Positions 7,744 through 17,180 of a DNA stretch of 64,000 nucleotides are shown here, piece by piece. Both the position numbers and the translations under genes were made by a program. Under the pieces are notes generated by a model that had not been told where the DNA came from, did no database searches, and saw only the letters and a list, made by a program, of their open reading frames with translations. Origin of the DNA: Catellatospora sp. KI3 (GTDB taxonomy: Bacteria > Actinomycetota > Actinomycetes > Mycobacteriales > Micromonosporaceae); the NCBI RefSeq assembly GCF_029948125.1, contig NZ_JASAMB010000011.1, positions 62,001 to 126,000 of the forward strand, given 5' to 3'. Each line of letters starts with the position of its first letter. Position 1 is the first letter of the stretch.

Positions 7744-8898
7744 TCATGGGGTCACCGGGCGGAGGGACTCGATCATGCAGGCGCGCAGCAGGTAGGCACG
7801 GGTGCGGGCGGGGTCGGCGGCGGTGGCGCGGAGCTGGTCCAGGTGGGCGGCGCGGGCGGCCGGGTCGGTGGCGCTGAGGCGCTCGTAGTTGCGGTGCGAC
7901 ACGGCCTGGGTGAACTCCAGCGCGACACGTCGCCGCCGGTCGGCCGCCTGCGCGGTGGCGGTGTCAGGATCGCCGGCGGCCAGGGCGTCGGCGTACGCGA
8001 TCGCGTCGTGGATGCCGGAGTTCATGCCGAGCCCGCCGAGCGGGTTGTTGACGTGCGCGGCGTCCCCGGCCAGCAGCACCCGCCCCACCCGGAACGACGC
8101 GGCGACCCGCTGGTGCACCCGGTAGATGCTGGCGTGCGCCACCTGCCAGGGGCGGCCCGGGTCGTGGATCTGCCGCAGGCGGCCGTCCAGCCGGGCCAGC
8201 TCGGCCTCGTCGGGGGAGTCGTCCGGGGTCGGCAGCAGCACCCGCCAGTGGTCGGGCGTACGCAGCAGCACCGACCAGTCGACCGGGTCGAACACGTAGT
8301 TGACCGCCGCCAGCCCGTCCAGCCAGCCGGTCAGCTCCTCCGAAGTGGACGCCACCAGGAACCGCTCCGGGTAGGTGATGCCCTCGAAGGGCGTCTGGAG
8401 CGCGCGCCGCACCGCCGAGTGCGCCCCGTCGGCGGCGACCAGCCAGTCACCGCGTACGGCGGAGCCGTCGGCGACGTGCACGCCCACCCCGGTCTCGTCG
8501 CTGCTCGCGCCGGTGACCCGGCTGTCGAACCGGATCTGGACCCCGCGCCGGGCCAGGTGCTCGCGCAGGATCGGGGTCAGCTTCGACTGCTCCAGCTGCA
8601 CCCGGTACGGGTAGGCCGTGTCCTGTGCCAGGACGGCCAGGTTCAGGGTCGCGATGTGCCCGGCGGCGCGGTCGCGGTAGGCGAACGTCGGCGCGGTCAG
8701 CCCGCGTGCCAGCACCTCGTCGACCACGCCCAGCTCGGCCAGCATCTCCAGGGTGGGCGGGTGGAACGTGGAGGCGCGCGACTCGGCGGCCAGGTCGGGC
8801 CCGGCCTCCAGGACGGTGACGTCCAGGCCGTGCCGGGACAGGGCCAGGGCGGCGGTCAGCCCGACCGGCCCGGCACCGGCGACGATCACGCGGGTCAT
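7744..8898 (-). CDS. FAD-dependent aromatic monooxygenase (PHBH/UbiH-like)
   Basis: 384 residues. A class A flavoprotein hydroxylase with an N-terminal Rossmann GAGPVG (8-13), the central WLVAADGAHSAVR (DG) motif and the C-terminal VLLAGDAAHVNNPLGGLGMNSGI-type (GD) FAD motif. Such enzymes use NAD(P)H and O2 to hydroxylate or oxidatively cleave activated rings. The ATG at 8898 overlaps the upstream lyase stop as ATGA. It is the fourth gene of the coupled leftward operon from 13504. Ring opening of a pyrrole- or maleimide-like intermediate is one possible role; substrate unknown. Confidence 0.9.
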   Translation of the reverse strand: MTRVIVAGAGPVGLTAALALSRHGLDVTVLEAGPDLAAESRASTFHPPTLEMLAELGVVDEVLARGLTAPTFAYRDRAAGHIATLNLAVLAQDTAYPYRVQLEQSKLTPILREHLARRGVQIRFDSRVTGASSDETGVGVHVADGSAVRGDWLVAADGAHSAVRRALQTPFEGITYPERFLVASTSEELTGWLDGLAAVNYVFDPVDWSVLLRTPDHWRVLLPTPDDSPDEAELARLDGRLRQIHDPGRPWQVAHASIYRVHQRVAASFRVGRVLLAGDAAHVNNPLGGLGMNSGIHDAIAYADALAAGDPDTATAQAADRRRRVALEFTQAVSHRNYERLSATDPAARAAHLDQLRATAADPARTRAYLLRACMIESLRPVTP

Positions 8899-9748
8899 GC
8901 TGCATACCTCGCATCCAGTTCGAGGGCTTCGTCCTGTCCGACCAGCTTGGTGAAGTCGGCCCACGCCATCCGGTCGACGCCGTCGGCGCGGCCGTGCGCG
9001 CCGATGGCGGCGTAGGCGCGGGCGGCGGCGTCCAGCGCGGCGAGCAGCGGCGCGACCGGGTGCAGCACCAGCCGCACCCCGACGGCGGCCAGCTCGTCGT
9101 CGCCGGGCCAGCCGCTCGTGGATCCGGCCTCGGAACGGTTGACCACCATGGGGACGCCCGGCAGGGCCGCGTGCGCGCGGGCCAGTTCGTCTAGGTCGGT
9201 GACGCCCTCCAGGAAGACGGCGTCGGCTCCGGCGGCGGCGTAGCGGGCCGCGCGGTCGACCGCGTCATCCAGGCCGGTCACCGTGTACGCGTCGGTGCGC
9301 GCCACCACGACGATGCCGCCGCCCTCGGCCGCGACGGCGCGTACCTTGCGGGCGGCGGTGTCGGCGGGGACCAGTTCCTTGCCCGCGAGGTGGCCGCAGC
9401 GCTTCGGCTGGAGCTGGTCCTCCAGGTGCAGCCCGGCGACCCCGGCGGCGGTGTAGGCGCGGGCGGTCCACACCGCCTGCAGCGCGTCGCCGTAGCCGGT
9501 GTCGGCGTCGGCCAGCAGCGGTGCCCCGCGCAGCGCCGGGACCAGGCGCGCGGCCCGTGCGGCCAGGTGCGTGCCGTGGACGTAGCCGAGGTCGGGCAGG
9601 CCCAGGTCCAGGGCGGCGCAGGCCGCCCCGGACAGGTGCGCGGCCCGGTGGCCGGCCCGCACGGCCAGGGCGGCGGTGGGGGCGTCGTATACGCCGGGCA
9701 GGTGCGTGACCTGCCCGGCGGCGAGCAGGGCCCGCAGCGCGGCGGCGG

Positions 9749-9752
<4 letters not shown>
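8895..9752 (-). CDS. isocitrate lyase/PEP mutase superfamily lyase (methylisocitrate/dimethylmalate lyase-like)
   Basis: 285 residues. A C-C bond lyase of the PEP-mutase/isocitrate-lyase superfamily: metal motif DADTGYG (82-88), then EDQ and the lyase loop PKRCGHLAGKELV with C119 and H121. The KRCGH signature separates lyases from phosphonate mutases. Methylisocitrate, dimethylmalate and oxaloacetate are known substrates in this group. GTG start at 9752, overlapping the upstream aldehyde dehydrogenase stop as GTGA. A 2,3-disubstituted malate, as would form by hydrating a dimethylmaleate-type acid, would fit the pathway proposed here; that is inference. Confidence 0.85.
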
Positions 9753-11223
<1,471 letters not shown>

Positions 11224-11227
<4 letters not shown>

Positions 11228-12510
11228 TTGGGCACGCTCGCGAACAGCTCGTTGGACCGGTCGGCGGTGACCATCGAGGCCGCCTCCAGCCGCCCGCGCT
11301 CCGGCGGGAACGTCATGACCAGGCCCATGGCCAGGTCGCGCAGGGCCCGGCCCATGGTGCCGTGCAGGGTCGCCCCGGAGGTGCCCGACGCCTTGAACGC
11401 GCCGACCGCCACCGCGAACGCGGCCTCGCAGATCGACCCCTTGGCCAGCCGCCACTGCCGGTAGACGTCGGACTTGCTCGCCAGCGGGGGCTCGGAGGTC
11501 TCCAGCAGCAGCTGGCGGCGCAGCCACAGGTACGCCGTCTCCAGGTTCTCGGTCATGTCACCGATGATCACCTGGTGCATCGGGGACTCGGCGATGGGGC
11601 GGCCGGTGTCGGCGAACGTCTTGGCGGTCAGCCGGGACAGGGTCTCGTCGTAGACGCCCTGGGCGCAGCCGACGTACACGGCGGTGATGGCCAGCTGGTT
11701 GCCGACGAAGCTGCCCCGGCTGCACTGCAGCATCTTCACGAACGCGCCCGGCACGGTCAGCGCCTCGGTCGCGGGCACCCACACGTCGGTGAGCACGATG
11801 CCGTGGTTGGCCGAGCCGCGCATGCCCAGCCCGTCCCAGGACGGGCGCGACGCCACGCCCTCAGCCGTGCGCGGCACCAGGAACAGGGCCAGCCCGGCGG
11901 CCGTGTCGGTGCCGTCCACCCGCGCGGTGACCAGGTACGTGTCCGCGACGCCGGTGGCGCAGCCGAACGACTTCTCACCGCTGATCAGCCAGCCGTCGAC
12001 GCCGTCGCGCTGGGCGGGCCGGGCGGTGGTGGAGATCGCGATGTTGGCGCTGGCGCTCTTGACCGACTCGCTGGCGAAGTTGGCCAGCCAGGTGCCGCCG
12101 GCCATGCGGCGCAGCACCAGCTCGGCGAAGGCGCGCACGGTCGGCACGTCGGCCTCGTCGAACAGGCCCGCCTCGACCGCCTCCAGCGGCAGCAGGCCGC
12201 GCGAGGCGCTGGTGTTGTGGAAGAAGAACGCCAGCGCGGTCGACGGGCAGGCGGTGCCCATGGCGAAGGTGGCCGCGGCCAGGTCGCGCAGGCCGCCGCC
12301 GAGGCCGCCGTACTCCGTGGGCACGACCAGGCCGAGCAGGCCCGCCTCGCGCAGCAGGTCCACGTGCCCGGCGGGGAACTCCCCGGCCGCGTCGGCCTTG
12401 GCGGCCGCGGCGCGCAGTGCGGGCAGCACCGCCTCCACCCGCTGGGCGCGGTCGCGCTCGGCCTCGGTCATGTCGTCGACGAGGCGTTCGCCGGTGAGCG
12501 GGTCAGCCAT
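11224..12510 (-). CDS. acyl-CoA dehydrogenase-fold flavoprotein (dehydrogenase or two-component monooxygenase)
   Basis: 428 residues with the acyl-CoA dehydrogenase fold. The N-terminal helical domain contains LREAGLLGLVVPTEYGGLGG; the middle beta domain has GWLISGEKSFGCATG and LFLVPR; the C-terminal helices follow. Two roles fit. It may dehydrogenate an acyl-CoA, or, because a flavin reductase gene lies 22 bp upstream in the same operon, it may be a reduced-flavin-dependent monooxygenase of the HsaA/DszC type, which shares this fold. The usual catalytic Glu cannot be placed with certainty. ATG at 12510 with AAGGGAGA upstream. Confidence 0.8.
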
Positions 12511-12532
12511 GCTCTTTCTCCCTTGTGGATGT

Positions 12533-13504
12533 TCAGGCCGGTTCGGCGCAGGCCACGCCGAGTTGGCGGGCCAGCAGCAGCAGGTCGTCGGCGGGCAGGC
12601 CGCCGGAGGCCGGATCGCGTACGGCGTCGAAGCGGCGTACGCCGCTCTTCATCGCCACCAGCGCGTTGACCAGTCCCAGTCCGTGGTGGGCGCGCAGCCG
12701 TACGTGCAGGGCGGCCGGGCGCACCCGCACGACCGCGTCCTGCAGCACCCGGCGCACCTGCAGCGGCGAGGCGGCCGCGTCCTCGGCGCAGCCGACCGCC
12801 ACATCGGGCAGCCCGGCCAGCGCGTCGAGGGTGGCCAGCACCACGGCCTCCCGGTCGGGGGCGAAGGCGTCGGCGACGTAGGCGCGCACCGGCACGGCGG
12901 CGGACAGGTCCCGCACGGCGGCCAGGTCGCCCGGGTCGCGGACGATCACCTGCGCCCCGATGCCGTCGGCGCCGTCCAGGACGGTGATGGTGATCTCGTC
13001 GGGCAGCGGGTCGGCCAGCTGGCCCCAGCTGCGCGAGTGGAACAGCAGCGGGGCGGTGACCCGGTCGACGGCGGCCTCGCGCACCCGGCCCACGAAGATG
13101 GTGTGGTCGCCGCCGGGGTAGGCGTGCTCGACGGTGCAGTCGAGCCGGCCGGTGGCGTGGGCGAGCATCGGGGAGCCGGTCGGGCCGGTGACCCACTCGG
13201 CTCCGGCGAAGCGGTCGGCCAGCCCGGGGACCTGTCCGGCGAAGCGGCGGCCGATCTCGGCCTGGTCCTTGCCCAGGAAGCTGAGCGCGAAGACGCCCGA
13301 TGATGCGATCATGGCCCGGGTGGGCAGGTGGTTGCCCAGGCAGACGGAGACCAGTGGCGGATCGAGGCTGACCGAGGAGAATGAGCTCGCGGTCATGCCG
13401 TGCGGCCGCAGCGATCCGTCGGCGTCCGCGGTCACGGTGGTCACGATGGCCACGCCGCTCGGCCACTGGCTGAGCACGGAACGCAGCTGCGCACTGTCCA
13501 CCAC
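12533..13504 (-). CDS. flavin reductase fused to degenerate HMG-CoA lyase-like (DRE-TIM) domain
   Basis: 323 residues. Residues 1-160 are a flavin reductase (HpaC-like FMN-binding split barrel): SGVAIVTT, PHGMTASSFSSVSLDPPLVSVCLG and the GDHTIFVGRV strand. Residues 165-323 match the C-terminal half of an HMG-CoA-lyase barrel, by comparison with the intact paralogue at 36694-37587 (the CAEDA...LQVRRVL and LRAHHGLGLVNALVAMKSGVRRFDA-type segments). The HxH metal motif is lost and the glycine-rich GGCPF loop is absent. GTG start at 13504. First gene of the leftward operon and divergent from the IclR gene. A reductase feeding the ACAD-like or FAD partner is likely; the tail is probably structural or regulatory. 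Confidence 0.75.
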   Translation of the reverse strand: MVDSAQLRSVLSQWPSGVAIVTTVTADADGSLRPHGMTASSFSSVSLDPPLVSVCLGNHLPTRAMIASSGVFALSFLGKDQAEIGRRFAGQVPGLADRFAGAEWVTGPTGSPMLAHATGRLDCTVEHAYPGGDHTIFVGRVREAAVDRVTAPLLFHSRSWGQLADPLPDEITITVLDGADGIGAQVIVRDPGDLAAVRDLSAAVPVRAYVADAFAPDREAVVLATLDALAGLPDVAVGCAEDAAASPLQVRRVLQDAVVRVRPAALHVRLRAHHGLGLVNALVAMKSGVRRFDAVRDPASGGLPADDLLLLARQLGVACAEPA

Positions 13505-13528
13505 TGCACCTGCCCTTGTTTCGCATCA

Positions 13529-13543
13529 GGAAACGCCGTTGCC
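13529..13543. promoter_or_regulatory. IclR-type operator, site F (imperfect)
   Basis: GGAAAC-GCC-GTTGCC, one mismatch from a 6-3-6 inverted repeat, in the 147-bp gap between the divergent flavin-reductase operon and the IclR gene. A further GTTTC half-site lies at 13518-13522. This position fits autoregulation. Confidence 0.5.
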
Positions 13544-13651
13544 GTGAAGGTAACGACTTGGCAGGTGTCGTGTCAACGGCCGAGCCGGTGTCTGTGTGGT
13601 GGCGGTGATCGGCTCTAGACTGGCGCACGTCCACGCCGAACAGGAGGGCCC

Positions 13652-14464
13652 GTGTCGACCAGCGCCGCAGCGAAGGCGAATCACGCCACCGACGACGACA
13701 GCCAGTCACGCTCCATCGCCGCCGTCGAGCGGGCCATGGACGTGCTGCTGTACTTCGGCCGCAGCGGCCAACCCGACCTCGGCGTGACCGAGATCGCGAC
13801 CGCGCTGAACCTGACCAAGGCGGCGGTGCACCGCATCCTTACCGCGCTGCGCAGCCGCGACCTCATCACCGTCGACCCGGTCACCCGCCGGTACGCCCTC
13901 GGCCACGCCGCCGTGGCGCTGGGCCGCGCCTACCTCGCCCGCACCGACCTGCGCGCGATGGCCGCACCTGAGCTGCGGCAGCTGGCCGAGCAGACCGGCG
14001 AGACGGCCACGCTGTCGCTGCGCCGCGGCGACACCCGCCTCTACGTCGACCAGGTCGTGCCCGATCAGGAGCTGCGGATGGAGGTCACCCTCGGCATCCC
14101 GTACCCGCTGCACGCGGGCGGCTCGTCCAAGGCGTTCCTGGCCTTCCTGCCCGAGGTCGAGATCGACTCCTACCTGGACCGGCACCCGCTGCAGCAGCTG
14201 ACCGACAAGACCCTCACCGAGCCGGCCAAGCTGCGCAAGGAGCTGACCGCGATCCGCAAGCGCGGCTACGCCACCTCGCTGGGTGAGCGCCAGGCCGGGG
14301 CGGCCTCGATCGCGGCGCCGATCTTCGACCACGACGGCCACGTGGTGGCGGTGCTGAGCGTCGCCGGGCCGTCGGCCCGGTTCAAGCCCGAGCAGGGCGA
14401 GACGGTCCAGTCGCTGCTGGACGCCGCCGGGCGGATCTCGGCGCAGCTGGGCTACGCGGGCTGA
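13652..14464 (+). CDS. IclR family transcriptional regulator
   Basis: 270 residues. A winged helix-turn-helix spans about 25-85 (SIAAVERAMDVL, then DLGVTEIATALNLTKAAVHRIL with the recognition helix). The IclR effector domain spans about 95-268, with MAAPELRQLAEQTGETATLS and the ligand loop near LHAGGSSKAFLAFLP. GTG at 13652 with GGAGGG four bases upstream; a TAGACT -10-like box is at 13616-13621. It is divergent from the flavoenzyme operon. The GAAAC-N3-GTTTC repeats at seven local promoters have the form IclR proteins bind, so I propose this protein as their common regulator, with a pathway intermediate as effector. Confidence 0.9.
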   Translation: MSTSAAAKANHATDDDSQSRSIAAVERAMDVLLYFGRSGQPDLGVTEIATALNLTKAAVHRILTALRSRDLITVDPVTRRYALGHAAVALGRAYLARTDLRAMAAPELRQLAEQTGETATLSLRRGDTRLYVDQVVPDQELRMEVTLGIPYPLHAGGSSKAFLAFLPEVEIDSYLDRHPLQQLTDKTLTEPAKLRKELTAIRKRGYATSLGERQAGAASIAAPIFDHDGHVVAVLSVAGPSARFKPEQGETVQSLLDAAGRISAQLGYAG

Positions 14465-14471
14465 GCCTGAC

Positions 14472-15185
14472 TCAGCGCGTGCGGTGGCGCGCGGTGGTGC
14501 GCTCCGGCATGCCCCAGGCGGGCTGGTCGCCCTGGTGCGCGGCCGGGAAGTCGCCGCCACCGCGGCGCACCGCCCGGAAGGTGAGCAGGCCCGCCACGAA
14601 GAAGATCAGCTGGGCCATGGTGTTCACGCCCTGCTGCACCCACTGGAACGCCAGTGCGTCGCTGGCCGGGTGGTTGCGCAGCGGCACCAGTGCCAGCACC
14701 GCCAGCACGCTGATCGGGAACAGCGCGGCCGCCAGCGCCTCGCCGTTGCGCCAGGCCCAGACCGCGCCGACGACGCTGATCCAGATGACGAACGCGGTGG
14801 CCGCGATGAACGCGGGCTGCACCGACTGCTGCTTGACCGCCAGCCCGGCGGCGGCCAGCCCGGCGACCGCCAGCGGCCACCAGGACCAGCGCAGCGCCCG
14901 GTGCAGCGAGATCGCCAGCAGCACCCCGCCCGCGGCCAGCAGCGGGAACAGCAGGTCGGCCAGGACCGGGATGTCGATCGAGTAGCCGGCGTGCAGCAGC
15001 TTCCAGGTGGACTTGGCCAGGCCGCCCGCGCCCATCAGCACCGCCCCGATCCGCCCCAGCGTCGACGGGGCGACGAAGAGGTAGCCGAGGAAGGCCAGCA
15101 GGGTGGGGACGAAGTCCTCCACTGCCAGGGCCATGCTCAGGTCGGGGGTTTCTGCGGCGAGGCTCGCCAGGCCATCCACGAACAT
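14472..15185 (-). CDS. integral membrane protein of unknown function
   Basis: 237 residues from the ATG at 15185, with about six or seven hydrophobic helices (for example TLLAFLGYLFVA, LLFPLLAAGGVLLAIS, WPLAVAGLAAAGLAV and FIAATAFVIWISVVGAVWAW) and a charged C-terminal tail. No family recognised. Convergent with the IclR gene, seven bases apart. No strong ribosome site precedes either candidate start (15185 or 15209). It lies inside the catabolic region but has no GAAAC operator of its own. Confidence 0.6.
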   Translation of the reverse strand: MFVDGLASLAAETPDLSMALAVEDFVPTLLAFLGYLFVAPSTLGRIGAVLMGAGGLAKSTWKLLHAGYSIDIPVLADLLFPLLAAGGVLLAISLHRALRWSWWPLAVAGLAAAGLAVKQQSVQPAFIAATAFVIWISVVGAVWAWRNGEALAAALFPISVLAVLALVPLRNHPASDALAFQWVQQGVNTMAQLIFFVAGLLTFRAVRRGGGDFPAAHQGDQPAWGMPERTTARHRTR

Positions 15186-15294
15186 GAGCGGGAGCGTAGC
15201 CCGGTCCATCGACGGCGTTCCAGTCGATCGGCCGGACAACTAGCTGCCGATCATCCACATTGGGTTGACCGGATGGGGGAGGGTCGATGCGGGT

Positions 15295-15325
15295 GTTCCC
15301 GGCCCGATAGCGCCGGGCCGGGAAC
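15295..15325 (-). terminator. hairpin terminator
   Basis: Arms GTTCCCGGCCC (15295-15305) and its complement (15315-15325), 11 bp, just downstream of the exported-hydrolase stop at 15338. Confidence 0.75.
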
Positions 15326-15337
15326 CGGGGTGGCGCG

Positions 15338-16273
15338 TCAGTGCACGGACTCGGCCGTGGCGTTGGCGTCGAAGAAGTCGCCCACGCTGTAGACCCAGGC
15401 CTGGCCGACAGGGTCGCCGAGCTGGGCCCGCAGCCACAGCGCGCTCCAGCGCGCCGCGGTCTCGACACTCGTCGCCTGGTCCAGGGTCTGCGCCGAGGTC
15501 TCGGGGCGGGCTCCGGCCGGGTTCTGCGCGTCGGTGATGCCGTAGTGGTTGGCGCCGAGCAGGCTCACGTACAGCTTCGGCGGGGTGGTGACGACCTGGT
15601 ACGTGGCGTACCCGTTGGCGGGGCTGCCGATGCCGTCGAGGCTGCCCTGCACCAGGGCGATCGGCACCGTGTTCGCGACCGGCGGGGTCTGCCCGGTCTG
15701 CGGCACGGTGTTGTTGGTGCCGTAGAACGCCGCCGCCTTGAGCTGCGGCGGCGTCGGCAGCGGCGCCATGCAGAACGGCGGGGTGCACAACCCGGTGCTC
15801 AGGTTGAGCCCCGCCGCGCCGCCGAACGAGTGCCCGAGCAGCACCAGGGTCTGCGGGTCGATCGCGCCGAGCAGCGGCGAGGCCGCGTTGGCGTTCTCGG
15901 CCGCGGCCCAGCCGACGGTCCAGGTGGCCTGGGCGCCGGTGGCGTACAGGCCGGGCTGGCCGAACAGCACCTGGTAGTGGTTCGGGACCACGACCACGAA
16001 GCCGTACGAGGCGACCTTGGTGGCGAAGCCGCGGTAGGCGGACTTGTCCACGTTGGCGCCCTGCAGCAGCAGCGCCACCGGCCACGGGCTGTGCGCGGAC
16101 CCGGTGACCGGGTGGTACACGTCAGCGGCGTCGCCGTTGACGCTGGTCGTGTAGCTGCTGACGGTCGAGTACGCCGCCTGGGCCGGGGCGGGGACCGCCA
16201 TGGCCGCCAGGGCCGCGGCGGCCGCGACCGCCGCGGCCCGCAGCAGTCCGCGGCGGTGGAGACGAGGTGTCAC
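15338..16273 (-). CDS. Tat-exported alpha/beta hydrolase, chlorophyllase/dienelactone-hydrolase-like
   Basis: 311 residues. The N-terminus carries a twin-arginine signal (HRRGLLRAAA, hydrophobic run, cleavage near AQAA at about 34). The mature enzyme has an oxyanion segment VALLLQGANVD, then ASYGFVVVVPNHY, the nucleophile elbow GHSFGG with S149, a later acid in GSLDG, and H in GANHYG. The HGF..ASxGFVVVxPN pattern is that of chlorophyllases and PET-hydrolase/dienelactone-hydrolase relatives. The GTG at 16273 is chosen because GGAGG stands five bases upstream and the operator at 16294-16310 would otherwise be inside the coding region. An extracellular ester-cleaving first step in the catabolic pathway is inferred. 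Confidence 0.8.
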   Translation of the reverse strand: MTPRLHRRGLLRAAAVAAAAALAAMAVPAPAQAAYSTVSSYTTSVNGDAADVYHPVTGSAHSPWPVALLLQGANVDKSAYRGFATKVASYGFVVVVPNHYQVLFGQPGLYATGAQATWTVGWAAAENANAASPLLGAIDPQTLVLLGHSFGGAAGLNLSTGLCTPPFCMAPLPTPPQLKAAAFYGTNNTVPQTGQTPPVANTVPIALVQGSLDGIGSPANGYATYQVVTTPPKLYVSLLGANHYGITDAQNPAGARPETSAQTLDQATSVETAARWSALWLRAQLGDPVGQAWVYSVGDFFDANATAESVH

Positions 16274-16293
16274 AGGAACCTCCGTTTCTCTCA

Positions 16294-16310
16294 GCGAAAC
16301 AACGTTTCGC
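16294..16310. promoter_or_regulatory. IclR-type operator, site B (perfect palindrome)
   Basis: GCGAAAC-AAC-GTTTCGC, a perfect 7-3-7 repeat, flanked by a second complementary pair, TCTCTCA (16287-16293) and TGAGAGA (16313-16319). It lies 21 bp upstream of the exported-hydrolase start and is the best copy in the window. Confidence 0.75.
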
Positions 16311-16355
16311 ATTGAGAGACATAGTGGAGTCCATAGACCGCCCTCGTCAACGCCG

Positions 16356-17063
16356 TCACAACTGCGCGAACGGCTTCAGCACCCCCAGGGCCGCCGCCAG
16401 CAGCACACTTCCCCAGATTCCCCACACGTACGGCAGGCAGCCGTCGATGCTGCGCTTGAGCGCCTTCTCCACCTCGGGCGTCGAGCCCGTCTTCATCAGC
16501 GCTCCGAACGCGGCCCCGAACGGGCGCAGGGTCAGCCGGATGCCCAGCCCGCACGCGATCGCGACGGTGTAGAGCAGCAGCTTGGCGCCCAGCCAGCGGG
16601 GGTTGGTGTCCACGCCGAACGGCTTGTCGGCGAACAGCGTGTAGAGCGCGATCGCGGCCAGGGCCGTGATCAGCGTCAGCCGGATGGTCCAGTCGGCCCG
16701 GCGTACCCACGGGCGGCGGCCGGGGTGGTGGTGGTCGGTGATGGTCGCGGCCAGCCAGCCCGCCGCCAGCAGCCACACCGCGACCACGGCGGGCCAGGGG
16801 AACGGGTTCATGCCGAAGACCTGCGCGCCGTGCGGCTCCAGCGCCATCAGCGTCACGCCGCTGGGCAGGAACAGGACGAGGCAGATCTTCGGGCCGAGGT
16901 CCAGCCCGCCCATGATCTTCAGGGCGGTGGCGCGGGCGGCCGGGGGCAGGTCCGGGCGGAGCACGAACCGGCTCGACCAGAAGACCCCCAGGTCGCCGCC
17001 GAGCCAGAAGACGAAGAGGACGAGGTGGAGCACGATCCACCAGCCGTGCGTATGCGGTCCCAT
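16356..17063 (-). CDS. integral membrane protein, HemJ/CopD-like architecture
   Basis: 235 residues with about six membrane helices. The N-terminal helix WWIVLHLVLFVFWLGGDLG has a His followed by the WxGG turn seen in HemJ/CopD-type haem membrane proteins. Next come DLGPKICLVLFLPSGVTLM, two helices around 80-100 and 135-155, and a C-terminal pair. The ATG at 17063 is preferred, because an upstream TTG start would place operator C inside the gene. It is divergent from the thiolase operon and shares that promoter region. A haem- or tetrapyrrole-binding role would suit the cluster but is speculative; simple transport or copper handling is an alternative. Confidence 0.55.
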   Translation of the reverse strand: MGPHTHGWWIVLHLVLFVFWLGGDLGVFWSSRFVLRPDLPPAARATALKIMGGLDLGPKICLVLFLPSGVTLMALEPHGAQVFGMNPFPWPAVVAVWLLAAGWLAATITDHHHPGRRPWVRRADWTIRLTLITALAAIALYTLFADKPFGVDTNPRWLGAKLLLYTVAIACGLGIRLTLRPFGAAFGALMKTGSTPEVEKALKRSIDGCLPYVWGIWGSVLLAAALGVLKPFAQL

Positions 17064-17071
17064 CGCGATAT

Positions 17072-17085
17072 GGAAACACTGGTTC
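17072..17085. promoter_or_regulatory. IclR-type operator, site C (imperfect)
   Basis: G-GAAAC-ACT-GGTTC, one mismatch from the consensus, between the divergent membrane-protein and thiolase genes. It sits just upstream of the promoter at 17104-17133. Confidence 0.55.
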
Positions 17086-17103
17086 GCTGTGAGAAACAAG
17101 CTC

Positions 17104-17133
17104 TTGACGGGCTGGTTCGCGCCTGGCTAGCGT
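17104..17133 (+). promoter_or_regulatory. candidate sigma-70-type promoter for thiolase operon
   Basis: TTGACG (17104-17109) and TAGCGT (17128-17133) with 18-bp spacing, 48 bp before the thiolase-like start. Operator C abuts its upstream side. Confidence 0.5.
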
Positions 17134-17180
17134 CGCCCCATGCTCGGCCGATACTACGAGGACCCCGCCCGGGTGCGGCG

